DNA of 64,000 nucleotides from CAVXSP01 sp963764505 (GTDB lineage: Bacteria; Acidobacteriota; Vicinamibacteria; Vicinamibacterales; SCN-69-37): NCBI GenBank assembly GCA_963764505.1, contig CAVXSP010000001.1, positions 2,852,001-2,916,000 on the forward strand, given 5' to 3'. The notes beneath the pieces are model-generated. The model was not told where the DNA came from. It searched no databases and saw only the letters and a list, made by a program, of their open reading frames with translations. Shown here in pieces: positions 26,630-34,141 of this stretch (the stretch's first letter is position 1; each line of letters opens with the position of its first letter). Position numbers and translations under genes: made by a program.

Positions 26630-28294
26630 TCAGTCCCGCAGGGCGTATGCCGCGAGCACGTTGCCGCAGATCACCGACACGAACTGCCGCCCCGCGACCT
26701 CGTAGGTGATCGGCGCCGAATAGATCTGCACCGATCCCAGCGTGCTCCTCCAGAGGAGCTCGCCAGTCCTGGCGTCCAGCGCCTGGAAATACCCTTCGCG
26801 GCCGCCGGTGAACAGCAGGTCGGAGCCGGTCGTCAGGATGCCGGCATCCGTCAGGTCGTACATCGGGTACGTCCACCGCCGCTGTCCCGTCTGCGGGTCC
26901 ATGGCGATGATCGCGCCGTGCGCGATGGCGTCGGTCCAGGTGTTGATGGGCGGACGCCGGATGTTCGGAGGCACCGCGGCGTCAGGCACGGGCGGCGTGG
27001 TGCGGTACCGGCCGCCCATGAAGTTCTGGCCCGGCCGGAACGGAGCATCCTGGCTGCTGAACACGCCGCCGAAGTTCTCCCAGGCCGGGATGTAGAACAG
27101 ACCCGTCCGCGGACTGTAGGACGGCGAATACCAGTTGGTCCCGCCCTGCTGCCCGGGCCAGGTCGTCGCGCCGGGGGGCTGAGGCGTTTCGATCGGTCGG
27201 CCCTTCTCGTCGAGGCCGCTCGCCCAGTTCACCTTCACGTACGGGACACCCAGCAGGAACTTGCCCGTGACGCGGTCGAGCACGTAGAAGAACGCGTTGC
27301 GGTTGGCGAGCATCAGTAGCTTCGCGGGCGCGCCGCGCCAGGTGGCGTCCGCCAGCACCGGCACCTGCGTCGAATCCCAGTCGTACCGATCGTGCGGCGT
27401 GAACTGGAAGTGCCACTTCAGCGCGCCGGTGTCGGCATCGAGTGCGACGACGGAGTTCGTGTACAGGTTGTCGCCGGGACGCTGCGCCGGGTTGAAGTCC
27501 GGGCCGGGGTTGCCGACCCCCCAGTAGGTGAGGTTCAGATCCGGATCGTAGGAGCCCGTGACCCAGATGGACCCGCCCCCGCTCTTCCAGGCGTCGCCGC
27601 TCCACGTGTCGGAGCCCGGCTCGCCCGGGGCCGGCACGGTGTAGAAGCGCCACCGCTCCTTGCCCGTCTCGACGCTGTACGCCGCGATGAAGCCGCGGAT
27701 GCCGTACTCGCCGCCGCCCGTGCCGACGATGACCTCGTCCTTGACGACGAGCGGCGCGTGGCTGACCGAATACCCGAGCTGGTAGTCGGCGACCGGCGTG
27801 TCCCACAGCTGCCGGCCGTCGTGCGCGTCCACGGCCACCAGATGCGCGTCGAGCGTCCCCATGAACAGCGTGTGCCCGTGAATCGCCAGTCCTCGATTGT
27901 TCGCGCCGCAGCAGACCTTGAAGTCGTTCGGCACGACGTGCTTGTAGATCCAGAAAATCCGTCCCGTTCGCGCGTCCAGCGCGACGATGTCATTCGGTCG
28001 CTGGGTCACGTACATGACGCCGTCGACGACGAGTGGCGACGACTCCCAGGAGCCGAGCACCTGCCCCTGGTAGATCCACTGCATCTCGAGATTCTTCACG
28101 TTGGCGGGATCGATTTGGTGCAGCGGACTGTACCGCTGCCCCGAGTAGGCGCCCGAATACATGAGCCAGTTCTGCGGCGCGTCGGCCGGGTGCAGCAGGC
28201 GGGCGTCGCCGGCCTGCCGGGCGGCGACGATCGAGCCGACCGCCAGGAACGCCAGCGCAAGCCAACGGATCGCGGGACGCTGTCCTCGTGACAC
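26630..28294 (-). CDS. Quinoprotein (PQQ) alcohol dehydrogenase with lanthanide-type Asp pair
   Basis: The 554-residue propeller dehydrogenase starts at GTG 28294, after GAAAGGA and 2 bp past the cytochrome gene stop. An N-terminal hydrophobic segment (WLALAFLAVGSIVAA) would export it. The vicinal disulfide pair C128-C129 (KVCCGANNRG) is the hallmark of type I methanol/ethanol dehydrogenases. The catalytic segment HDRYDWDSTQ carries D305-W306-D307; the second Asp corresponds to the extra ligand found in lanthanide-dependent XoxF/PedH-type enzymes, where Ca-dependent forms have Ala or Ser. It oxidises an alcohol in the periplasm and passes electrons to cytochrome c, which fits the coupled upstream gene. 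Confidence 0.85.
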   Translation of the reverse strand: MSRGQRPAIRWLALAFLAVGSIVAARQAGDARLLHPADAPQNWLMYSGAYSGQRYSPLHQIDPANVKNLEMQWIYQGQVLGSWESSPLVVDGVMYVTQRPNDIVALDARTGRIFWIYKHVVPNDFKVCCGANNRGLAIHGHTLFMGTLDAHLVAVDAHDGRQLWDTPVADYQLGYSVSHAPLVVKDEVIVGTGGGEYGIRGFIAAYSVETGKERWRFYTVPAPGEPGSDTWSGDAWKSGGGSIWVTGSYDPDLNLTYWGVGNPGPDFNPAQRPGDNLYTNSVVALDADTGALKWHFQFTPHDRYDWDSTQVPVLADATWRGAPAKLLMLANRNAFFYVLDRVTGKFLLGVPYVKVNWASGLDEKGRPIETPQPPGATTWPGQQGGTNWYSPSYSPRTGLFYIPAWENFGGVFSSQDAPFRPGQNFMGGRYRTTPPVPDAAVPPNIRRPPINTWTDAIAHGAIIAMDPQTGQRRWTYPMYDLTDAGILTTGSDLLFTGGREGYFQALDARTGELLWRSTLGSVQIYSAPITYEVAGRQFVSVICGNVLAAYALRD

Positions 28295-28296
28295 GA

Positions 28297-29082
28297 CTAT
28301 CCTTTCAACGACACGAGATAGGCGATCAGATCCGCCAGCTCCGGTGGCGTCAGCGCATCTCTGTACGACGGCATCGGCGATGTCGTGCTGACCGTCCACT
28401 GCTCGATCTCAGATTTCACCAGCGACAGGAGCCGGCCGTCGTCGCTCACGATCTGCACGCTGTACGTATCTTCGTTCAGCCGGCGGCCGGTGATGACACG
28501 TCCGTCGTTCATCACCGCCCGAACCGGCCGGTTGATCGGGCGCATGAACAACGACGGCTCGAGCAGCGACCGCTGAATCATGGCCGGCGTCCGCTCGCGG
28601 CCGATGCTGGTCAGCGCCGGCGCCGCGAAGCTGCCGCGGTCCGCCACGCGGTGGCAGGTGAGGCACTTCCCTTTCGTTTCGAAGACCGCGCGGCCGCGGC
28701 CCGCGTCGCCGAGCGAGACCGGAGACTCTTCCGCGCCCGTCTCGGCGCCCGCCCGGACAAAGGCCACGAGCGCCCGCAGCTCGTCGGAGGCGAGCTGGAA
28801 CGAGGGCATGCCCGCCTGCGGAAACCCCGTCGAGATCACCGCGCGGAGGGCATCGTCCGTCTGGGCGCGCGGCAGGATACCGTGGTGCAGATCGATCCCG
28901 CCGACGCCGGTGCCCGACACGCCGTGGCAGTTCACGCACAGCCGACCGTAGAGCACGGCGCCGGCGGCGATGTCGCTCGCCGGGTACTCACCGGGATGGC
29001 CGGGAGAGGCGTTCTGTGCCGCGGCCGCGAGGACGAGCCCGGCCAGACCGACGAGCGTGGGGAAAAGGGGCGTCCGGAACAT
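28297..29082 (-). CDS. Diheme c-type cytochrome, electron acceptor of the PQQ dehydrogenase
   Basis: A secreted protein of about 261 residues starting at ATG 29082 (MFRTPLFPTLVGLAGLVLAA). There are two heme motifs, RLCVNCHGVSG and GKCLTCHRVAD, and a C-terminal region (GRVITGRRLNEDTYSVQIVS) like the heme-associated domain of planctomycete/acidobacterial cytochromes. The gene is directly upstream of, and coupled to, the quinoprotein dehydrogenase, so it is the likely electron acceptor. ATG 29142 is in frame but would lengthen the leader before the signal peptide. Confidence 0.83.
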   Translation of the reverse strand: MFRTPLFPTLVGLAGLVLAAAAQNASPGHPGEYPASDIAAGAVLYGRLCVNCHGVSGTGVGGIDLHHGILPRAQTDDALRAVISTGFPQAGMPSFQLASDELRALVAFVRAGAETGAEESPVSLGDAGRGRAVFETKGKCLTCHRVADRGSFAAPALTSIGRERTPAMIQRSLLEPSLFMRPINRPVRAVMNDGRVITGRRLNEDTYSVQIVSDDGRLLSLVKSEIEQWTVSTTSPMPSYRDALTPPELADLIAYLVSLKG

Positions 29083-29112
29083 CTGACGCTCGAAAGCGCG
29101 CCAGATTATACT
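29083..29112 (+). promoter_or_regulatory. Candidate sigma70-type promoter for the deacylase
   Basis: CTGACG (29083-29088), an 18-bp spacer and TATACT (29107-29112) precede the deacylase start by about 48 bp. It is the best -35/-10 pair in the 77-bp divergent region shared with the cytochrome gene. Confidence 0.4.
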
Positions 29113-29159
29113 CGGCCGACTGAACGGACGCGCGCTCTTCACGCTGCTGCGGAGGTGAC

Positions 29160-30869
29160 ATGTCGAGACGTTTGCTGGTCGCTGGAGCCCTCGCGACCGT
29201 CCTCGCCCCGGTGTTCGGCTGCTCGCGCCCGCCGGAGCCGGCCGCCTTCGACGTCGTCATCAGCGGCGGCACGCTCATCGACGGGACCGGCGCCCCGCCC
29301 GCGGCGCGAGACCTCGGCGTGCGCGACGGCCGGATCGCCCGAATCGCCGGTCCCGGCGAGCTGGCGCAGGCGCCGGCCACGCGCCGGATCGATGCCGCCG
29401 GCCTCACGGTGGCCCCCGGCTTCATCGACATGCACAACCACTCGGACTACACGATTCTCATCGAGCCCAAGGCCGAGAGCATGATCCGGCAGGGCGTGAC
29501 GACGATGGTGCTGGGCGAGTCCCGTTCGGCGGGTCCGGTGAACGACAAGGGGCGGACCGGCCTGGAGCCCGCCGACGCGCATATCGACTGGACGACGCTC
29601 GGAGGCTATTTCGATCGCCTCGAGCGACAGCACATGGCCACCAACATCGCCTCCTACGTCGGCGAGGAGCAGGTGTGGACGTACGTCAAGGGCTACGACC
29701 AGACGCCCGCCACGCCGGCCGAGCTGGAGCAGATGAAGACTCTGGTCGCGCAGGCGATGCAGGAGGGCGCCATGGGCCTGTCGACTGCGCTGCTCGAGCC
29801 GCCCTCGAGCCTGGCGACGACGGCGAACCTGATCGAGCTGGCCAAGGTGGCCCGCCAGTTCGGTGGCATCTACTCGTCGCACATCCGCGATGAAGGCGAA
29901 GGCGTGTTCCGCGCCATCGACGAGGCGATTCAGGTCGGCAAGGGCGCGCAGATTCCGGTGGACATCCTCCACATGAAGATCGCGCACAAGAAGCTCTGGG
30001 GCCGCGCCAGCGAGATCATCGCGATGGTTCAGAAGGCCCGGGACGAAGGTTTCGACGTCCAGGCCAACGTGTATCCGTACACCGCGGGACAGAACAATCT
30101 CTCGTCCATCATCCCGCCGTGGGCCCATGACGGCGGCCGCGAGAAGATGCTCGAGCGGCTGCGCAACCCGGCTCTGCGGCGGCGCATGCGCGGCGAGATC
30201 CTCAACGGACTGCCGAACTGGTACAACCACTACCTGGCGACGGGCGACGGCTGGGCCGGCATGATCCTCGTCTCGCTGACCGACGAGCGGAACAAGCCGT
30301 TCCAGGGGAAGCGGATGAGCGAGCTGATCCAGGCCCGCGGCAAGGATCCGGTCGAGACGCTGTTCGATCTGCTCCTCGAGGAGAACGGCAGCGTCCCGAC
30401 GGTCTTCTTCCATCATTCCGAACAGGACATGCAGCTCATCCTCAGACAGCCCTGGACGTCCATCGGATCGGACGGCACCGCGGTCAACCCGGACGGACCC
30501 ACCGGGCGGACGCATCCGCATCCACGCTACTACGGGACGTTTCCCCGAGTGCTCGGCCGGTACGTCCGCGAGCTGAAAGTGCTGATGCTGCCGGAAGCGA
30601 TCAAGAAGATGACCAGCATGAACGCGGCGAAGATCGGGATCGTGGATCGCGGGCGGCTGCAGGAGGGACTCTGGGCGGACATCACGATCTTCGACAGCGA
30701 GCACGTGATCGATCGCGCCACGTTCGAGAATCCCGCCCAGTTCCCGGTGGGCATCGAGTACGTCCTCGTCAACGGCGTCGTGACGGTCGACAAGGAGCAG
30801 CACACGGGCGCGCTCGCGGGCAGGGTGATTTACGGGCCAGGCAAGAAGACCAACGTCGTCCGGAACTGA
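29160..30869 (+). CDS. Lipoprotein N-acyl-D-amino-acid deacylase (amidohydrolase)
   Basis: A 569-residue amidohydrolase of the D-aminoacylase family. The leader LATVLAPVFGCSRPP contains a lipobox ending in Cys, so the enzyme is probably a membrane-anchored lipoprotein. Family motifs are VVISGGTLIDGTGAPPAARD, the metal-binding GFIDMHNHSDYT, SSHIRDEGEGVFRAIDEAI, and GSDGTAVNPDGPTG near the C-terminus. It hydrolyses N-acyl-D-amino acids, a role linked to peptidoglycan or D-amino acid scavenging. ATG 29160 follows GGAGGTG. The last codons overlap the first unit of the 20-bp repeat array. Confidence 0.88.
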   Translation: MSRRLLVAGALATVLAPVFGCSRPPEPAAFDVVISGGTLIDGTGAPPAARDLGVRDGRIARIAGPGELAQAPATRRIDAAGLTVAPGFIDMHNHSDYTILIEPKAESMIRQGVTTMVLGESRSAGPVNDKGRTGLEPADAHIDWTTLGGYFDRLERQHMATNIASYVGEEQVWTYVKGYDQTPATPAELEQMKTLVAQAMQEGAMGLSTALLEPPSSLATTANLIELAKVARQFGGIYSSHIRDEGEGVFRAIDEAIQVGKGAQIPVDILHMKIAHKKLWGRASEIIAMVQKARDEGFDVQANVYPYTAGQNNLSSIIPPWAHDGGREKMLERLRNPALRRRMRGEILNGLPNWYNHYLATGDGWAGMILVSLTDERNKPFQGKRMSELIQARGKDPVETLFDLLLEENGSVPTVFFHHSEQDMQLILRQPWTSIGSDGTAVNPDGPTGRTHPHPRYYGTFPRVLGRYVRELKVLMLPEAIKKMTSMNAAKIGIVDRGRLQEGLWADITIFDSEHVIDRATFENPAQFPVGIEYVLVNGVVTVDKEQHTGALAGRVIYGPGKKTNVVRN

Positions 30870-31040
30870 CGACCGTCGTCCGGAGCTGACGCCCGTCGTC
30901 CGGAACTTTACGCGCGTCGTCCGGAGCTGATGCGCGGGGCTCGCGGGACGAGGGCGTTCTCGACGCCGGACGACGGAGTGCTTGACCGGGGACGACGTCG
31001 CGCTTGACGCTGGACGACGCCGTTCTGGCTCCGGACGACT
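30854..31040. repeat. 20-bp repeat array with direct and inverted halves (locus B)
   Basis: Direct copies of CGTCGTCCGGAGCTGA start at 30854, 30874, 30894 and 30915. Inverted, more degenerate copies (core CCGGACGACG) follow at about 30966, 30987, 31010 and 31031, spaced 21-22 bp. The array fills the region between the stop of the deacylase and the stop of the convergent MFS gene, and its first unit encodes the deacylase C-terminus. The same unit is found at 15015-15107. Confidence 0.85.
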
Positions 31041-31046
31041 CGGCCG

Positions 31047-32363
31047 CTAGCGGTTGACCAGGCGCGCCGGCACGCTGAGCACGAGAATCGCTCCGAGCGC
31101 GACGAAGCCGGCGGTCATGTACATCCCCGCCGCGGTGCTGTGCGTCAGATCCGTCAACCGGCCCACGAGATCGGGACTGATGTAGCCGCCGAGGTTCGCC
31201 ACGGCATTGATGGCGGCGATTCCCGCGGCGGCGGCCCGCCCGTCGAGGAACGCCGTGGGCAGGCTCCAGAACAGCGGCGCCGAGGCCAGCACGCCGGCGG
31301 CCGCGATGGTCAGCGACGTCATCGCGGCCGTGGTGTTCGTGCCGGCGAGCGGCGTCAACGTGAGGCCGACCGCGCCGAGGAGGAACGCCGCGGCCAGGTG
31401 CCAGCGGCGCTCGCGCCGTCGGTCGGCGCTTCGACTCATGGCCACCATGACGATGACCGCGCCTACGTACGGAATCGCGGAGAAGAGGCCGATCTGGAGT
31501 ACGCCGCTCACGCCGGCGGCCCGGACGAGCGTCGGCATCCAGAAGTTCAGCCCGTACTGCCCCATGACGCAGGCAAAGTAGATCAGGCACATCCGCCAGA
31601 TCCGGCGGTCCTTCAGCACCGCCAATACGGACGCGTGCTCGACGATGCCTGCGCGGTCTGCCTCGAGATTGCGCTCGAGCAGGCGGCGCTCGGCGTCGGT
31701 CAGCCAGCGCGCCGACCCGATTCCGTTGTCGAGGTAGGCCAGGACGACGAAGCCCATGAGAATGGACGGCAGCGCCTCCAGCAGGAATAGCCACTGCCAG
31801 CCGGCCCAGCCGGCGACCGAGTCGAAGCGGTCCATGATCCAGCCCGACAACGGGCTCCCGAGGATCCCGGACAGCGGGATCGCGATCATGAACAGCGCGA
31901 TCACGCGCGCCCGACGCGGCGCCGGGTACCAGCGCGTCAGGTACAGGATGATCCCCGGATAGAAGCCCGCCTCCGCGACCCCAAGCAGAAAACGAAACGA
32001 ATAGAACATCAGCGGTGTCCGCACGAACACGAACAGCGCCGAGACGAGTCCCCAGGTCACCATGATCCGCGCGATCCACACGCGTGCGCCGACGCGATGC
32101 AGGATCAGGTTGCTCGGAATCTCGAACAGGAAGTACCCGATGAAGAACATCCCCGCCGCGCGGCCGTAGATCGTCTCGGTGAATCCCAGATCTCCCAGCA
32201 TCTGCAGCTTCGCGAACCCCACGTTGACGCGATCGAGATAGGCGACGACGTAGCAGAGCATCAGGAACGGCACGAGGCGCAAGGTCACCTTGCGATACGT
32301 GGCATTCTCGAAGGCGGCAGCCGAGGCGGGAGTGGAGACGGCCACGGAGATCCGGCGAAGCAT
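31047..32363 (-). CDS. MFS transporter, anion:cation symporter (ACS) type
   Basis: A 438-residue protein with twelve predicted helices. Signatures are YVVAYLDRVNVGFAKLQM after helix 1, FFIGYFLFEIPSNLILHRVG and RFLLGVAEAGFYPGIILYLT, all characteristic of the ACS family, which imports sugar acids, tartrate or phthalate with protons. ATG 32363 opens the first cytoplasmic segment. It is divergent from D-erythronate dehydrogenase with 57 bp between, so an aldonate or tetronate substrate is plausible by context only. Confidence 0.85.
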   Translation of the reverse strand: MLRRISVAVSTPASAAAFENATYRKVTLRLVPFLMLCYVVAYLDRVNVGFAKLQMLGDLGFTETIYGRAAGMFFIGYFLFEIPSNLILHRVGARVWIARIMVTWGLVSALFVFVRTPLMFYSFRFLLGVAEAGFYPGIILYLTRWYPAPRRARVIALFMIAIPLSGILGSPLSGWIMDRFDSVAGWAGWQWLFLLEALPSILMGFVVLAYLDNGIGSARWLTDAERRLLERNLEADRAGIVEHASVLAVLKDRRIWRMCLIYFACVMGQYGLNFWMPTLVRAAGVSGVLQIGLFSAIPYVGAVIVMVAMSRSADRRRERRWHLAAAFLLGAVGLTLTPLAGTNTTAAMTSLTIAAAGVLASAPLFWSLPTAFLDGRAAAAGIAAINAVANLGGYISPDLVGRLTDLTHSTAAGMYMTAGFVALGAILVLSVPARLVNR

Positions 32364-32420
32364 ATCATCCGGTCCGTTCGCGGATGCCGCCGCAGCGGCC
32401 TGATAGGATGGCTCCGCGCC

Positions 32421-33410
32421 ATGAAGGTCGTCATCACCGGTGCGGCCGGATTTCTCGGACAGCGCCTCGCCCGTCGGCTCCTGGCAGGACAGCGCCTGGT
32501 GCGCCCCGACGGGTCGTCCGATTCGATCACGCGCCTCACGCTCGTCGACGTCATTCGAGCTGCCGTGCCGGACGTCGCCGACGATCCGCGCGTCGAGACC
32601 GTGACCGGCGACCTCTGCGACCCCGCCGCGCTCGCGCAGGCGATCACGCCGGACACCGACGCGGTCTTCCATCTCGCCGCGATCGTGAGCGGCATGGCCG
32701 AGGCGGAGTTCGATCTCGGCATGCGAGTGAATCTCGACGCCACCCGCATGGTTCTGGAGCGGTGTCGGCCGGGAGGACGCCGGCCTCGCGTCGTGTTCGC
32801 GAGCTCGGTCGCGGTGTACGGAGGCCCGCTGCCGGAGGTCGTGCTCGACTCGACCGCAGTGAACCCGCAGACGTCCTACGGCACCGAAAAGGCCATCGGC
32901 GAGCTCCTGATCAACGACTACAGCCGGAGAGGGTTCATCGATGGGCGGGCGCTCCGGCTGCCGACAGTGAGCGTCCGGCCCGGACGCCCGAACGCCGCGG
33001 CATCGTCGTTCGCGAGCGGCATCATCCGCGAGCCGTTGAATGGCGAGACCGCCGTCTGCCCGGTCGACCCGGACACGCCGCTCTGGCTGATCTCGCCCGC
33101 GACGGTCGTCGAGTGTCTGATTGCCGGCCACGACCTGCCGGCCACGCGGCTCGGGCCGACGCGGATCGTCAACCTGCCGGGCCTCTCGACCACGCCGCGG
33201 GCGATGGCGGCGGCGCTCGCGCGCGCCGCCGGTCCCGACGTCGCCGCCCGCATCCGGTGGGCGCCCGATCCCGCGATCGAGCGCATCGTGGCGAGCTGGC
33301 CAGGCGCCTGGGATAGCGCACGCGCGCGTGCGCTCGGCTTCCCGCAGGACGAGACGGTCGATGCGCTGATTCGCGGTTACATGGCGCAGGATCTTCCGGC
33401 GACGCCGTGA
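32421..33410 (+). CDS. denD: D-erythronate dehydrogenase-like SDR epimerase/dehydratase
   Basis: The 329-residue extended short-chain dehydrogenase has the NAD motif MKVVITGAAGFLGQRLARRL, the active-site Ser/Tyr/Lys pattern (VFASSVAVYG, then TSYGTEKAIGELL) and the DenD-like PTVSVRPGRPNAAASSF and LWLISP segments. DenD oxidises D-erythronate at C2 in tetronate catabolism. No other tetronate genes (denE, otnK, otnC) are in the window, so the specificity rests on sequence resemblance. A divergent ACS-type carrier adjoins it. Confidence 0.75.
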   Translation: MKVVITGAAGFLGQRLARRLLAGQRLVRPDGSSDSITRLTLVDVIRAAVPDVADDPRVETVTGDLCDPAALAQAITPDTDAVFHLAAIVSGMAEAEFDLGMRVNLDATRMVLERCRPGGRRPRVVFASSVAVYGGPLPEVVLDSTAVNPQTSYGTEKAIGELLINDYSRRGFIDGRALRLPTVSVRPGRPNAAASSFASGIIREPLNGETAVCPVDPDTPLWLISPATVVECLIAGHDLPATRLGPTRIVNLPGLSTTPRAMAAALARAAGPDVAARIRWAPDPAIERIVASWPGAWDSARARALGFPQDETVDALIRGYMAQDLPATP

Positions 33411-33427
33411 CGCGGGCGGCGGCTACA

Positions 33428-33544
33428 GCGGTTTCGGGAATCGTGTCGTGCGCTGTTGGCCCGAATTCGAGCAGCGCGCCGCTTTAGTGGCGCGCGAGAT
33501 CGCGAGTGAGGGCCAACAGCCCACGACACGATTCCCGAAACCGC
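33428..33544. repeat. Long near-perfect inverted repeat (35-bp arms) between convergent genes
   Basis: The left arm 33428-33462 (begins GCGGTTTCGGGAATCGTGTC) and right arm 33510-33544 pair at 34 of 35 positions around a 47-bp loop. The loop holds a second stem, GCGCGCC (33474-33480) with GGCGCGC (33489-33495). It lies between the denD stop and the CBS-gene stop and touches the latter. It could terminate both genes, but the arms are far longer than usual terminator stems and no T-tract follows. Confidence 0.85.
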
Positions 33545-33545
33545 G

Positions 33546-34070
33546 TTAGGAGGCCGCCGTGGGCGGCACGCGCGGTTCCTTGATTGCGGCGACGGTCTCG
33601 AGCAGCACCTGGCCCGCGTTCGTCTTCTGGCGGAGGGCACCGGCACGGGTGACGCCCTGCGTCATATCACAGAGCGAGAGCATGCCGACCAGCTGATCGC
33701 CGTCGGAGACGACGGGCAGCCGGTTCACCTGGCGATTTCTCATCAGCTTCGCCGCCGCGGCCAGATCGTCGCTGGCGCGGCACGTGCAAACATCGCTCGA
33801 CATGATCTTCGCCACCGGGATGGCCGTCAGGGGAACACCCTGGAAGTACGACGCCATGCAGATGTCGCGATCCGTCACGATGCCCGCGATCTCGCCGGCC
33901 TCGCCGAGGACGGGCACGGCGCCGCAATCCTGTTCCCACATGATGCGTGCGGCGTCGTTGGCGGTATCTCCGACGCGACAGGACCGGGGCGAGCCGGTCA
34001 TCAACTGCTCGACGCGCAACGCCGGCGGGTCGTTCGAGCTCTCCGGACGGGCAGCTTTCGTTCTGGGCAT
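33546..34070 (-). CDS. CBS-domain pair protein
   Basis: The 174-residue protein consists of two CBS domains (VEQLMTGSPRSCRVGDTAND ... GIVTDRDICMASYF and VAKIMSSDVCTCRASDDLAA ... LVGMLSLCDMTQGV). Stand-alone CBS pairs bind adenine nucleotides or SAM and act as energy or ligand sensors. There is no signal peptide or catalytic domain. It lies 71 bp downstream of the IMP dehydrogenase-like gene on the same strand. No ribosome site stands out before ATG 34070. Confidence 0.83.
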   Translation of the reverse strand: MPRTKAARPESSNDPPALRVEQLMTGSPRSCRVGDTANDAARIMWEQDCGAVPVLGEAGEIAGIVTDRDICMASYFQGVPLTAIPVAKIMSSDVCTCRASDDLAAAAKLMRNRQVNRLPVVSDGDQLVGMLSLCDMTQGVTRAGALRQKTNAGQVLLETVAAIKEPRVPPTAAS

Positions 34071-34141
34071 GACAGGGAGCCAGTGTGCAGCGCCGGCGGC
34101 GTGCCCACAATCGGGTGTCCGCCGGATCCGTCGCGCGGAAT

